The translations under genes were made by a program, and so were the position numbers. A stretch of DNA of 64,000 nt from Streptomyces luteogriseus (GTDB lineage Bacteria > Actinomycetota > Actinomycetes > Streptomycetales > Streptomycetaceae), in assembly GCF_014205055.1 (NCBI RefSeq), contig NZ_JACHMS010000001.1, positions 7,006,001 through 7,070,000 of the forward strand, written 5' to 3'. The notes beneath the pieces are model-generated. The model saw only the letters and a list, made by a program, of their open reading frames with translations. It did not search any database and was not told the DNA's origin. Of this stretch, positions 16,348 to 25,813 are shown one piece after another (positions within the stretch are counted from its first letter, which is position 1; each line of letters starts with the position of its first letter).

Positions 16348-18955
16348 GATTCAGCTCGGCAGCTGGGTCAACGACGCGGTCGACTGGCTCACCACCCACA
16401 TGGCGTGGCTGTTCGACTTCTGCAAGACCGTCTTCCTCGGCCTCTACGACGGCATCAACGCCGTCCTCCAGGCCCCCGAACCGCTGCTCCTCGCCGGCAT
16501 CTTCGCCGTGATCGCCTTCTGGCTGCGCGGCACCCTCGCCGGTGTCCTCACCTTCGCCGGATTCGCGTTCATCGACTCCCTCGAACTGTGGGAGAACGCG
16601 ATGATCACCCTGGCGCTCGTCCTGGTGGCGACCGTCATCGCGCTGGTGATCTCCATACCCGTGGGCATCTGGGCGGCCCGCTCGGACCGCGTCAGCGGTC
16701 TGGTCCGGCCCGTGCTGGACTTCATGCAGACGCTGCCCGCGATGATCTACCTCATCCCGGCGATCCTGTTCTTCGGCACCGGCGCCCCCGCGGGCATCGT
16801 CGCCACCCTGATCTTCGCGCTCGCCCCGGGCGTGCGCATGACCGAGCTGGGCATCCGGCAGGTCGACAAGGAACTGGTCGAGGCGGCCGAGGCGTTCGGC
16901 ACCTCGCCCCGCAACACGCTGCTGCGCGTCCAGCTCCCGCTGGCCCTGCCCACCGTCATGGCCGGCATCAACCAGGTCATCATGCTCGGCCTGTCCATGG
17001 CCGCGATCGCCGGCATGGTCGGCACCGGCGGCCTCGGCGGCGACGTCAACGAGGCCATCGGTCAGCTCAACGTGGGCCTCGGCTCCGAGGCCGGTGTGGC
17101 GATCGTGATCCTCGCGATCTATCTGGACCGCATGACCAGCGCCCTGGGCACCCAGGTCTCCCCGCTCGGCCGCCGCGCCGCCGCCAAGCTGCGCGCCGCC
17201 CAGGGGCTGAAGATCTGGTCGTACCGGCCCCGACCGGCCGTCGCCATGATCGGCGTCGTCGTCCTCGCGCTCACCGCGGGCGGCATGGGCGCCTTCGGCG
17301 GCGGCACCGGCACCGAGGCCGTGGCGGACGGCAAGAACGTCGGCCAGGGCAAGAAGATCACCATCGGCTACATCCCCTGGGACGAGGGCGTCGCCTCCAC
17401 CTTCCTGTGGAAGGAGGTCCTGGAGCAGCGCGGCTACGAGGTCGAGGCCAAGCAGTTCGACGCGGGTCCGCTGTACACCTCCCTCGCACAGGGCGACATC
17501 GACTTCCAGACGGACGCCTGGCTGCCCACCACCCACGCCCAGTACTGGAAGAAGTACGGCAAGCAGCTCGACGACCTCGGCGCCTGGTACGACAAGACGT
17601 CCCTGGAGCTCACCGTGCCCGCCTACATGAAGGGCATCGACTCCCTGGCGGACCTCAAGGGCAAGGCCTCCGAGTTCGGCGGCAAGATCACCGGCATCGA
17701 GTCCAGCGCCGGCGAGATGGCCCTGCTCAAGAGCAAGGTCCTCAAGGAATACGGCCTCGACAAGGAGTACGAGGTCGTCGACAGCTCCACGCCGGCGATG
17801 CTGGCCGAGCTGAAGCGCGCCTACGCCCAGAAGAAGCCGATCGTCACCACGCTCTGGTCGCCGCACTGGGCGTACAACGACTACGACCTCAAGAAGCTCA
17901 AGGACCCGAAGGGCGCCTGGGGCGAGGGCGACGGCGTGCACACCCTGTCCCGCAAGGGCTTCGCCGACGACGACCCCACGGTCGCCACCTGGCTGAAGAA
18001 CTTCGGCATGAGCGAGCAGCAGCTCACCAGCCTCGAAGCCGAGATCAACAAGGCGGGCAAGGGCAACCAGCAGGACGCCGTCCGCGCCTGGCTGAAGCAG
18101 AACCCCGGAGTGGTCGACAAGATGGCCCCGGTGAAGAACGCCGGGGGCGGTACGCCCGCCGAGGCCGAGCAGCCCCTGGACGTCGCCTGGTTCCCCTGGG
18201 ACGAGGACATCGCCGTCACCTACCTCTGGAAGAACGTCCTGGAGCGGCGCGGCTACAAGCTGAACCTGAAGCAGATGGACGTCGGCCCGGTCTACACCGG
18301 TCTGGCCTCGGGCGATCTCGACCTCAACTTCGACGCCTGGCTGCCCTACGCCCAGAAGAACTACTGGGACAAGAACAAGGACCGGCTCAAGGACCTCGGC
18401 ACCTGGTACGAACCGACCTCCCTGGAGCTCGCCGTACCGTCCTACGTGAAGGGCGTGGACTCCCTGGAGGACCTCAAGGGCAAGTCCTCCACCTTCAAGG
18501 GGAAGATCATCGGCATCGAGCCGGGCACCGGCGAGATGGACCTGCTGAAGAACGAGGTCCTGCCCGGCTACGGCCTGGACGAGGAGTACGAGGTCGTCGA
18601 CGGCTCCACGCCCGCGATGCTGGCCGAGCTCAAGCGCGCGTACGCCAAGAAGGAGCCGATCGCCGTCACCCTCTGGTCGCCGCACTGGGCGTACAGCGAC
18701 TACAAGCTGACCAAGCTGAAGGACCCCGAGAAGGCCTTCGGCGAGGGCAACACGATCCGCACCATCTCCAACGAGAAGTTCCCCGAGGAGTACCCGCAGC
18801 TCACGAAGTGGATCAAGAACTTCAAGATGAGCGAGGACGAGCTCGGCACGCTGGAGAGCGCGATCAAGGACCGCGGTCAGGGCCATGAGGAAGAGGCCGT
18901 GGCCGAGTGGCTCGAGCAGCACCCGGACATGGTGCAGCGCATGACACCGCAGTAG
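16340..18955 (+). CDS. Glycine betaine ABC transporter, fused permease and two substrate-binding domains
   Basis: 871 residues. Residues about 40-310 are the permease, with 6-7 hydrophobic helices and the BPD motif EAAEAFGTSPRNTLLRVQLP. One more helix (about 292-312) leads to two consecutive extracellular OpuAC domains. The first starts near ITIGYIPWDEGVASTFLWKEV (about 335-590) and the second near DVAWFPWDEDIAVTYLWKNV (about 612-871). Both contain a WLP(T/Y) strand and WSPHWAY, the Trp-rich motifs that cage the quaternary ammonium group. Fusion of permease and binding protein is known for OpuABC; two binding domains in tandem, as here, is a less common arrangement. A strong hairpin follows the stop. 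Confidence 0.92.
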   Translation: MPRIQLGSWVNDAVDWLTTHMAWLFDFCKTVFLGLYDGINAVLQAPEPLLLAGIFAVIAFWLRGTLAGVLTFAGFAFIDSLELWENAMITLALVLVATVIALVISIPVGIWAARSDRVSGLVRPVLDFMQTLPAMIYLIPAILFFGTGAPAGIVATLIFALAPGVRMTELGIRQVDKELVEAAEAFGTSPRNTLLRVQLPLALPTVMAGINQVIMLGLSMAAIAGMVGTGGLGGDVNEAIGQLNVGLGSEAGVAIVILAIYLDRMTSALGTQVSPLGRRAAAKLRAAQGLKIWSYRPRPAVAMIGVVVLALTAGGMGAFGGGTGTEAVADGKNVGQGKKITIGYIPWDEGVASTFLWKEVLEQRGYEVEAKQFDAGPLYTSLAQGDIDFQTDAWLPTTHAQYWKKYGKQLDDLGAWYDKTSLELTVPAYMKGIDSLADLKGKASEFGGKITGIESSAGEMALLKSKVLKEYGLDKEYEVVDSSTPAMLAELKRAYAQKKPIVTTLWSPHWAYNDYDLKKLKDPKGAWGEGDGVHTLSRKGFADDDPTVATWLKNFGMSEQQLTSLEAEINKAGKGNQQDAVRAWLKQNPGVVDKMAPVKNAGGGTPAEAEQPLDVAWFPWDEDIAVTYLWKNVLERRGYKLNLKQMDVGPVYTGLASGDLDLNFDAWLPYAQKNYWDKNKDRLKDLGTWYEPTSLELAVPSYVKGVDSLEDLKGKSSTFKGKIIGIEPGTGEMDLLKNEVLPGYGLDEEYEVVDGSTPAMLAELKRAYAKKEPIAVTLWSPHWAYSDYKLTKLKDPEKAFGEGNTIRTISNEKFPEEYPQLTKWIKNFKMSEDELGTLESAIKDRGQGHEEEAVAEWLEQHPDMVQRMTPQ

Positions 18956-18961
18956 GGTTCC

Positions 18962-18995
18962 GGGGTGGGACGCGCGACACGCCGCGCCCCACCCC
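18962..18995 (+). terminator. Terminator hairpin of the betaine transporter operon
   Basis: GGGGTGGG (18962-18969) pairs with CCCACCCC (18988-18995) and CGCG with CGCG inside, leaving an 8-nt loop and one mismatch. It begins 6 nt after the stop. The following roughly 290 nt up to the XRE regulator contain only the upstream region of that gene, with a possible -10 (TAGGGT near 19200). I see no further gene there. Confidence 0.7.
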
Positions 18996-19283
18996 GCCCC
19001 CGGTTCCACGAGCGGGATCCGGACAACCACAGAGCGCTACGCGACCCCCAGAACCCCCTCTTCCCGCCTGTTCCTCCCACGGGAGGATCACCTGCCCCAC
19101 CCCCTTCGGGGCGGACCCCCTGGCGCGAAGTGTGAGGCCGTGCACCGTCCCGTACGACGTCGATGTGACGGGCGCATGAAACGGTTTGCCGGACGTGCGT
19201 AGGGTGCAGACAACTCAACAGGAGCAGTGCGCCGGGACACCGCCGCACGGGGAGCGGATCGGGCGAAGGAGGGAACCGGAGCG

Positions 19284-19853
19284 ATGGGCGACCACAAAGA
19301 GCAACCCCTTCGGGTGGGCGCGGCCGTGCGCCGGCGGCGCCGCGCGCTCGAGCTCACCCTTGCCGTCGTGGCCGCGCGCAGCGGCCTGTCCGTCCCGTTC
19401 CTGAGCCAGATCGAGAACGACAGGGCGCGGCCCAGCACCAGCTCCCTGGAGAAGGTCGCCGACGCCCTGCGCACCACCGCCGTGGAGCTCCTCGCCGCCG
19501 CCGACCCGGCGTGCAGCGTGGACGTCGTCCGCGCCGACGGCACCGAGCCCCAGCCTCAGCCCCGGACCCGCTCCCTGGTCCGCGGCCACCACCAGATGCA
19601 TGCCTCCGAGTTCACCGGCGACCATGACGCGGGCCGTGAATTCCAGTACCGCAACGACCAGTTGATGTACGTCGCCGACGGCGCGGTGGAGATCGAGGCG
19701 GAGGGCCGCGCCTACCGCCTGGGCCGCGGCGACACGCTGTACCTGACCGGTGGCGTACGGCACCGCTGGCGGGCGGCCGAGTCGGACACCCGCGTGGTCG
19801 TCGTCGCCGTGGCGGAGCACATCGAGGCGGTCCGGGACCGGCCTCGCCGGTGA
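19284..19853 (+). CDS. XRE-family regulator with C-terminal cupin domain
   Basis: 189 residues. The helix-turn-helix is at about residues 10-65 (VGAAVRRRRRALELTLAVVAARSGLSVPFLSQIENDRARPS as two helices), and the cupin fold is at about 105-185 (EFQYRNDQLMYVADGAVEIEAEGRAYRLGRGDTLYLTGGVRHRW). Such proteins sense a small ligand through the cupin and repress nearby metabolic genes. GGAGGG lies 10 nt before the ATG; an in-frame upstream ATG at 19227 is less likely. The next gene starts inside its stop codon, so the two are coupled. Confidence 0.88.
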   Translation: MGDHKEQPLRVGAAVRRRRRALELTLAVVAARSGLSVPFLSQIENDRARPSTSSLEKVADALRTTAVELLAAADPACSVDVVRADGTEPQPQPRTRSLVRGHHQMHASEFTGDHDAGREFQYRNDQLMYVADGAVEIEAEGRAYRLGRGDTLYLTGGVRHRWRAAESDTRVVVVAVAEHIEAVRDRPRR

Positions 19854-20569
19854 GGGTCGTCTCGCTGGTCCCCTCGCTGACCGAGGCCGTGGCCCGCTCC
19901 GCGCCCGGAGCCCTCGTCGGCGCCACCGACTGGTGCACGCATCCCCCGGGCCTGGACGTCGTACGCGTCGGCGGCACCAAGAACCCCGAGACCGGCCGGA
20001 TCCTCTCCCTCGCGCCCGACCTGGTGATCGCCAACGAGGAGGAGAACCGCGCACCCGACCTCGCGGCCCTGCGTGCCGGGGGCGCCGAGGTCCTCGTGAC
20101 GGAGATCCGCGACGTGCCGCAGGCCTTCCGGGAACTGGCCCGGGTACTGGACGCCTGCGGCGTGACGGCCCGGCCGCGCTGGCTCGGCGAGGCGGAGCAG
20201 GTCTGGTCGTCCCTGCCGGAGCCCGGGACCCGGCTCACCGCGGTCGTGCCGGTCTGGCGCCGGCCGTGGATGGTCCTGGGCCGCGACACCTTCGCCGGCG
20301 ACGTCCTCGCCCGCCTCGGCGTCGACCACGTGTACGCGACGCACCCCGACCGCTACCCGCGCGTCCCGCTCGACGAACTGCGCGCCTCGGCACCGGACGC
20401 GGTGGTCCTGCCGGACGAGCCGTACCGCTTCACCGCCGACGACGGCCCCGAGGCCTTCCCCGGCGTGCCCTGCGCGCTCGTCAGCGGACGGCACCTGACG
20501 TGGTACGGGCCGTCACTGGCCGAGGCGCCACGGGTGCTGGGCGGGGCGCTGCGAGCAGTTCGCCCCTGA
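19850..20569 (+). CDS. Helical-backbone metal-receptor/BtuF-like protein without signal peptide
   Basis: 239 residues. The start MRVVSLVPSLTEAV and later GATDWCTHPPG, VGGTKNPETGRILSLAPDLVIANEEEN, TEIRDVPQAF and AVVPVWRRPWMVLGRDTFAGDVLARLG match class III (BtuF-type) binding proteins for corrinoid or metal chelates. There is no signal peptide or lipobox: the mature-like sequence begins at residue 2. It is thus probably cytoplasmic and may bind a cobalamin-like or metal ligand for another purpose. GTGA overlap with the cupin regulator suggests a joint sensor/binding function. The last 89 nt overlap the convergent transporter gene. Confidence 0.8.
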   Translation: MRVVSLVPSLTEAVARSAPGALVGATDWCTHPPGLDVVRVGGTKNPETGRILSLAPDLVIANEEENRAPDLAALRAGGAEVLVTEIRDVPQAFRELARVLDACGVTARPRWLGEAEQVWSSLPEPGTRLTAVVPVWRRPWMVLGRDTFAGDVLARLGVDHVYATHPDRYPRVPLDELRASAPDAVVLPDEPYRFTADDGPEAFPGVPCALVSGRHLTWYGPSLAEAPRVLGGALRAVRP

Positions 20570-21632
20570 GCAGCCCGCGCACGGTGCCCACGACGGCCGT
20601 GCCCCACGCCGCGACCAGCACCGCGTAGAGCAGGACCGCCGGACCCGCGTAGACGACGAGCCCGGTGTGCCGGGCCAGCGCCTCGGCGCCCGTGACACAG
20701 GTACCGACCGGGAACGTGAACGACCACCAGGTCATCGAGAATCGCATGCCGTGCCGCCGTGCGCGGACGACATGGGCGGTGGCCAGGCAGAACCAGAGCA
20801 GTGCGAACCCCAGCACGGGCACGCCGTAGAGCACGGCGAGGGCGGTGAAACCCTCGCTGTACGGCGTCGGTACGACCCCGGGCGCCACGTCGGCGAAGGC
20901 GCCGACGGCGGTGGTGGACTGCCCGAGCGGCCCGAGCACCAGGAACAGCGTCGGGGTGAGGGCGAGGGGCAGCGGTCCGCCGGTGAGCGACCGGGCGAAG
21001 ACCAGCGGCAGCATGACCAGGGTCGCGAGCAGGCTGAGCCCGAACAGTGCGAAGCAGCCGAGCAGCAGCGTCTCCCGGGCCTGACCGGGCGGCAGATGCG
21101 GCACCAGCAGCGGCCCGACGGCGGCCGACACCATCGGCGCGACGAGCGGCAGCAGCCAGACGGGCGTGGCCTGCCCCGGCTCCACCCGATGCCGTACGGC
21201 CATCAGATACGGAACCACGACCGCCGCCGCGAGCCCGACAACCGTGCCGGCGGTGAACAGCACCGCGTCGAGTGCCACGGCCGCCCGCAGCCCGATCCAG
21301 TCCCGGCCGACGGTGAGGGCACCGCCGCCCACGGCCAGCAGGGCCATGGCGAGGCAGCCGTAGAAGGGCGCCGCCGCCGGGTCGAGGAGGTGGGAGCGGG
21401 CCTGGTCCCGGTGCCGGCTCCAGTGCACGGCCCGCGCGCCGAGCAGGGTCACGAGCAGCGCGAGCGACAGCGCCCAGACCGCCGTGAGCACGTCGCGCAG
21501 CCCCGGGACGTGTGGTGCGAGGGCACTCCCGGCGGTGGCGACGACGGCGGTGCCCATGACCGTGGCGTACCAGTTGGGTCCGAGATGGCGGACGGAGAGC
21601 GCATAGGGGCGGGGCTGGGCTGCGGTGACCAT
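20481..21632 (-). CDS. TDT-family transporter (TehA/Mae1-like, C4-dicarboxylate or tellurite type)
   Basis: About 383 residues with roughly ten hydrophobic helices. Family features are GPNWYATVMGTAVVATA at the N-terminus, PYLMAVRH and the late pattern MRFSMTWWSFTFPVGTCVTGAEALA, typical of TDT (voltage-gated anion channel/Mae1) proteins. Members export or import C4-dicarboxylates, sulfite or other small anions. I start at MVTAAQPRPYALSVR; an ATG 11 codons upstream is possible. It is divergent from a LysR regulator, which probably controls it. Its C-terminal tail (Pro/Ala-rich) overlaps the convergent BtuF-like gene by 89 nt. Confidence 0.85.
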   Translation of the reverse strand: MVTAAQPRPYALSVRHLGPNWYATVMGTAVVATAGSALAPHVPGLRDVLTAVWALSLALLVTLLGARAVHWSRHRDQARSHLLDPAAAPFYGCLAMALLAVGGGALTVGRDWIGLRAAVALDAVLFTAGTVVGLAAAVVVPYLMAVRHRVEPGQATPVWLLPLVAPMVSAAVGPLLVPHLPPGQARETLLLGCFALFGLSLLATLVMLPLVFARSLTGGPLPLALTPTLFLVLGPLGQSTTAVGAFADVAPGVVPTPYSEGFTALAVLYGVPVLGFALLWFCLATAHVVRARRHGMRFSMTWWSFTFPVGTCVTGAEALARHTGLVVYAGPAVLLYAVLVAAWGTAVVGTVRGLLRGELLAAPRPAPVAPRPVTARTTSGAVR

Positions 21633-21673
21633 GACTCCACGGTGGGGCCGGGGCAGGCGCACCACCAGGGATC

Positions 21674-21691
21674 ATGCCTCTATGGCGGCAT
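21674..21691. promoter_or_regulatory. Inverted repeat between TDT transporter and LysR gene
   Basis: ATGCC-N8-GGCAT lies in the short divergent intergenic space, 12 nt before the lysR ATG. LysR proteins commonly bind such dyads next to their own gene and the divergent target. The assignment is by position and symmetry only. Confidence 0.4.
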
Positions 21692-21702
21692 AAGCTGGGT
21701 TT

Positions 21703-22632
21703 ATGAGCAACGCGGATGAGCAGACCGGGCCGGCGGTCACCGGCTCCGTGGCGCACCGGGTGCCGGATCTGGGCGCGCTGGAGCTGCTGCTGGCGGTGGC
21801 GCGACTGGGCAGTCTCGGTGGCGCGGCGCGGGAGCTCGGCATCACCCAGCCCGCGGCGAGCAGCCGGATCCGGTCGATGGAGCGACAGCTCGGCGTGGCA
21901 CTGGTCGACCGCTCGCCCCGCGGGTCCCGGCTGACGGACGCCGGGGCGCTGGTGACGGACTGGGCGCGGCGGATCGTGGAGGCGGCGGAGGCGTTCGACG
22001 TGGGGGCGCAGGCGCTGCGCGACCGGCGCGACTCCCGGCTGCGGGTCGCCGCGAGCATGACCATCGCCGAGTATCTGCTGCCGGGCTGGCTCCTCGCGCT
22101 GCGCGCGCAGCGGCCCGACACGGCGGTGTCGCTGCACGCGGGGAATTCGACGGTGGTGGCGGAGCGGCTGCTGTCGGACGAGGCGGATCTGGGGTTCGTG
22201 GAGGGGCTGTCGGTACCGGCCGGCCTCGACTCGGCGGTCATCGCCCACGACCGGCTGATCGTGGTGACCGCGCCGGGGCATGCGTGGGCCCGGCGGCGGC
22301 GGTCGCTGGCGGCGGAGGAACTGGCGTCGACGCCTTTGATCCTCCGCGAGAAGGGGTCGGGGACGCGGCAGGTGCTGGACGCGGCGCTCGGCGGGCTGGC
22401 CCGGCCGCTGATCGAGCTGTCCTCGACGACGGCGGTGAAGGCGGCGGTGGTGAGCGGGGCGGGGCCGGCGGTGCTGAGCGAGCTGGCGGTGGGGGAGGAG
22501 CTGGCGATGCGGCGGCTGGTGTCGGTGCCGGTGGAGGGCGTGGCCCTGGCACGGGATCTGAGGGCGGTATGGCCGACGGGGCATCGCCCCACGGGTCCGG
22601 CACGGGACCTGCTGTCGCTGACGCGGGGGTAG
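21703..22632 (+). CDS. LysR-family transcriptional regulator
   Basis: 309 residues. The N-terminal winged helix-turn-helix (about 20-80) contains LELLLAVARLGSLGGAARELGITQPAASSRIRSMERQLG, the canonical LysR helix. A C-terminal periplasmic-binding-like effector domain follows (RLRVAASMTIAEYLLPGWL, then ADLGFVEG and PLILREKGSGTRQVLDAAL). It resembles the CysB/CbbR-like branch. Divergent from the TDT transporter and therefore its likely regulator, with an anion or organic acid as co-inducer (inference). Confidence 0.9.
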   Translation: MSNADEQTGPAVTGSVAHRVPDLGALELLLAVARLGSLGGAARELGITQPAASSRIRSMERQLGVALVDRSPRGSRLTDAGALVTDWARRIVEAAEAFDVGAQALRDRRDSRLRVAASMTIAEYLLPGWLLALRAQRPDTAVSLHAGNSTVVAERLLSDEADLGFVEGLSVPAGLDSAVIAHDRLIVVTAPGHAWARRRRSLAAEELASTPLILREKGSGTRQVLDAALGGLARPLIELSSTTAVKAAVVSGAGPAVLSELAVGEELAMRRLVSVPVEGVALARDLRAVWPTGHRPTGPARDLLSLTRG

Positions 22633-22654
22633 GTTCTCGCCGCCGTGGAGCCGG

Positions 22655-23341
22655 TCAGGCCTTGGCCGCCGCCTCCACCAGTGCCCTCGTCACCCGCACG
22701 TCCTCGCCCATCTCCGGATGCCACTGCACCCCCAGGACCCAGTCGGCGGAGGGCAGTTCCACCGCCTCCACCGTGCCGTCCGCCGCGTACGCCGAGGGGA
22801 TCAGGCCCTCGCCCAGGCGGTCCACGGCCTGGTGGTGATACGTCGGTACGAACGTCTCCTCCGGGACGACACCGGCGTACAGACTCCCCGGCACCGGCTT
22901 GACGGCATGCCCGCCGAAGACGCCCACCACCTCGGCGTGCCCGTCGATGTGCTGCACGAGCGTCCCCCCGAGAGCGACGTTCAGCAACTGCATGCCCCGG
23001 CAGATCCCCAGCAGCGGCACCCGGGCCGCCAGCGCCGCCTCGATCAGGGCCAGCTCCCACGCGTCCCGCTCCGGCGCCGGCGGCCCCGTCCGCGGCTCGC
23101 GTTCCGCCCCGTAGCGCACCGGGTCGACATCCGGCCCGCCCGCGATGACCAGCCCGTCCAGCCGGGCCACGGCCTCCGCGGCGTACCGGGTGTCGTCCGG
23201 CGGCAGCATCGCGGCCAGGCCGCCGGCCCGCTGCACCAGCCGGGGGTAGCCGACCGGCAAGAGGGCGGCCTCCAGCTCCCACACCCCCCAGCGCGCACCG
23301 GACTCCAGGTAGGTGCTGACCCCGATCAACGGCCTGCCCAC
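22655..23341 (-). CDS. Gamma-glutamyl hydrolase of class I glutamine amidotransferase fold (PuuD-like)
   Basis: 228 residues, peptidase C26/PuuD type. The nucleophile elbow is GICRGMQ (Cys114), and the catalytic His and Glu are in QWHPE (His208, Glu210). GGPDVDP near residue 70 and TYHHQAVDRLGEGL are family signatures. PuuD hydrolyses gamma-glutamyl amides (for example gamma-glutamyl-GABA) to glutamate plus amine product. It lies 25 nt after the permease gene on the same strand and near the GlnA4-type ligase. A last step splitting gamma-glutamylglycine to glutamate and glycine is plausible for this cluster. Confidence 0.85.
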   Translation of the reverse strand: MGRPLIGVSTYLESGARWGVWELEAALLPVGYPRLVQRAGGLAAMLPPDDTRYAAEAVARLDGLVIAGGPDVDPVRYGAEREPRTGPPAPERDAWELALIEAALAARVPLLGICRGMQLLNVALGGTLVQHIDGHAEVVGVFGGHAVKPVPGSLYAGVVPEETFVPTYHHQAVDRLGEGLIPSAYAADGTVEAVELPSADWVLGVQWHPEMGEDVRVTRALVEAAAKA

Positions 23342-23366
23342 GACAACTCCCTCACGGTCGAACCAC

Positions 23367-24812
<1,446 letters not shown>

Positions 24813-24865
24813 GAGCAGACTCCCGACGGGGCGGCGGCGGTCACGGGGGCGAGCAGGCTGAGACT

Positions 24866-24887
24866 CAATGGAATGGAGCCATACCTT
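24866..24887. promoter_or_regulatory. Operator candidate CAATGG-N7-CCATACCTT, permease side
   Basis: CAATGG (24866-24871), 7 nt, then CCATACCTT (24879-24887). The same arrangement recurs once more, in the region between the FCD regulator and the GlnA4-type gene (25738-25759). Both copies are in the same orientation and lie in front of genes of one pathway, with the GntR/FCD regulator gene between them. Probable binding site of that regulator; inferred. Confidence 0.6.
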
Positions 24888-24977
24888 TGCGGCCCGCCGG
24901 GGGGATGGCAAGACCCGTGCGTGAATCGCCCGTAAATCCTCACCGCGCTGAGACACCGCCCCGAAACACCGCCCGGC

Positions 24978-25715
24978 TCAGCCGAGGAACCCCCGCAGCA
25001 GCGCCGCCGTGCCCCCGCAGTGCTCGCGCATGATCTCCCGCGCCTGATCGGCGTCGCCCTCGATCACCGCCTCCACCAGGGCGGTGTGCTGCCGCTGCGA
25101 GTGCTCCAGGTTGCGCACCAGCAGCGGGATGCAGTCGAGCAGGTCGTTGACGGTCGCGCGGACGGCCGCGTACTGGGCGGTGAGTGAGGGGGAGCCGGAC
25201 AGCTCGGCGATCGTGAGGTGCAGCAGCGTGTCCAGGCGGCGGTACTCGGCGAGCGGCGCGTCGTGCGTGCGTGCCAGGGCCTCGCGCAGCCGGTCCGCCT
25301 GCTTCTCCTCCAGCCCGTGCGCCGCGCACAGCCCGGCCGCGCCCACCTCCAGCACCTCCCGGAACCGCAGCACGTCCTCTATGTCGACCTCCGCCACCCG
25401 GCGCCGCAGCTCGTCCTCGCCGACCGCTTCGGCGCGCGGCAGCACGAACGTCCCGCCGTAGCGGCCGCGCCGCGACTCGACGAGCCCCTGGTCCTGGAGC
25501 ACCTTCAGCACCTCGCGCAGCGTCACCCGGCTGATCCCCAGCCGCTCCGCCAGCTCCCGCTCGGCCGGCAGCCGCTCTCCCCCCGGCACCAGACCCAGCC
25601 GGACGACCTGGAGGATCTGCTCCAGTGCCTCCTCGAAGCCGTTGCCCGCGCGCACCGGCCGCAGCACCGGCGTCAGCCCGTCCCGCACCTCGCCGCCCCC
25701 AGCTTCCTCCGACAT
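24978..25715 (-). CDS. GntR-family regulator of FCD (FadR-C) type
   Basis: About 245 residues. Winged helix-turn-helix with LPAERELAERLGISRVTLREVLKVLQDQGLVESRRGRYGGTFV, then an all-helical FCD domain whose metal/effector site would use residues in FREVLEVGAAGLCA and LLHLTIAELSGSPSL (Asp/His positions partly conserved). I start at MSEEAGGGEV; an ATG seven codons upstream is possible. It is divergent from the GlnA4-type ligase, and the permease lies behind it. A repeated motif in both flanking intergenic regions supports it as local regulator of ethanolamine use, presumably released by ethanolamine or a glutamylated intermediate (inference). Confidence 0.88.
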   Translation of the reverse strand: MSEEAGGGEVRDGLTPVLRPVRAGNGFEEALEQILQVVRLGLVPGGERLPAERELAERLGISRVTLREVLKVLQDQGLVESRRGRYGGTFVLPRAEAVGEDELRRRVAEVDIEDVLRFREVLEVGAAGLCAAHGLEEKQADRLREALARTHDAPLAEYRRLDTLLHLTIAELSGSPSLTAQYAAVRATVNDLLDCIPLLVRNLEHSQRQHTALVEAVIEGDADQAREIMREHCGGTAALLRGFLG

Positions 25716-25737
25716 GTGGCCGTACCCCCTTCCCAAG

Positions 25738-25759
25738 CAATGGTTCTCGGCAATACCTT
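25738..25759. promoter_or_regulatory. Operator candidate CAATGG-N7-CAATACCTT, GlnA4/regulator side
   Basis: CAATGG (25738-25743), 7 nt, CAATACCTT (25751-25759), matching the copy at 24866-24887 in 14 of 15 specified positions. It lies between the divergent FCD regulator and the glutamine-synthetase-like gene. A separate direct repeat (CGGATCCAAGG at 25771-25781 and 25785-25795) sits between this motif and the ribosome-binding site. Confidence 0.62.
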
Positions 25760-25813
25760 ATGGCTCCCGGCGGATCCAAGGCAGCGGATCCAAGGAGCCT
25801 AGGAGGCCTTCCC

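Noticed and set aside
16187..19030. 947-codon minus-strand frame opposite the betaine permease
   Set aside because: Mirror of the two repeated binding domains, which also explains its internal repeats.
18956..19283. Possible small gene between the betaine transporter and the XRE regulator
   Set aside because: Frames present are short, Arg/Pro-rich and without a ribosome-binding site; only a terminator and an upstream region are supported.
20667..21719. 350-codon plus-strand frame opposite the TDT transporter
   Set aside because: Arg/Gln/Gly-rich shadow; the opposite strand has a hydrophobic transporter with conserved motifs.
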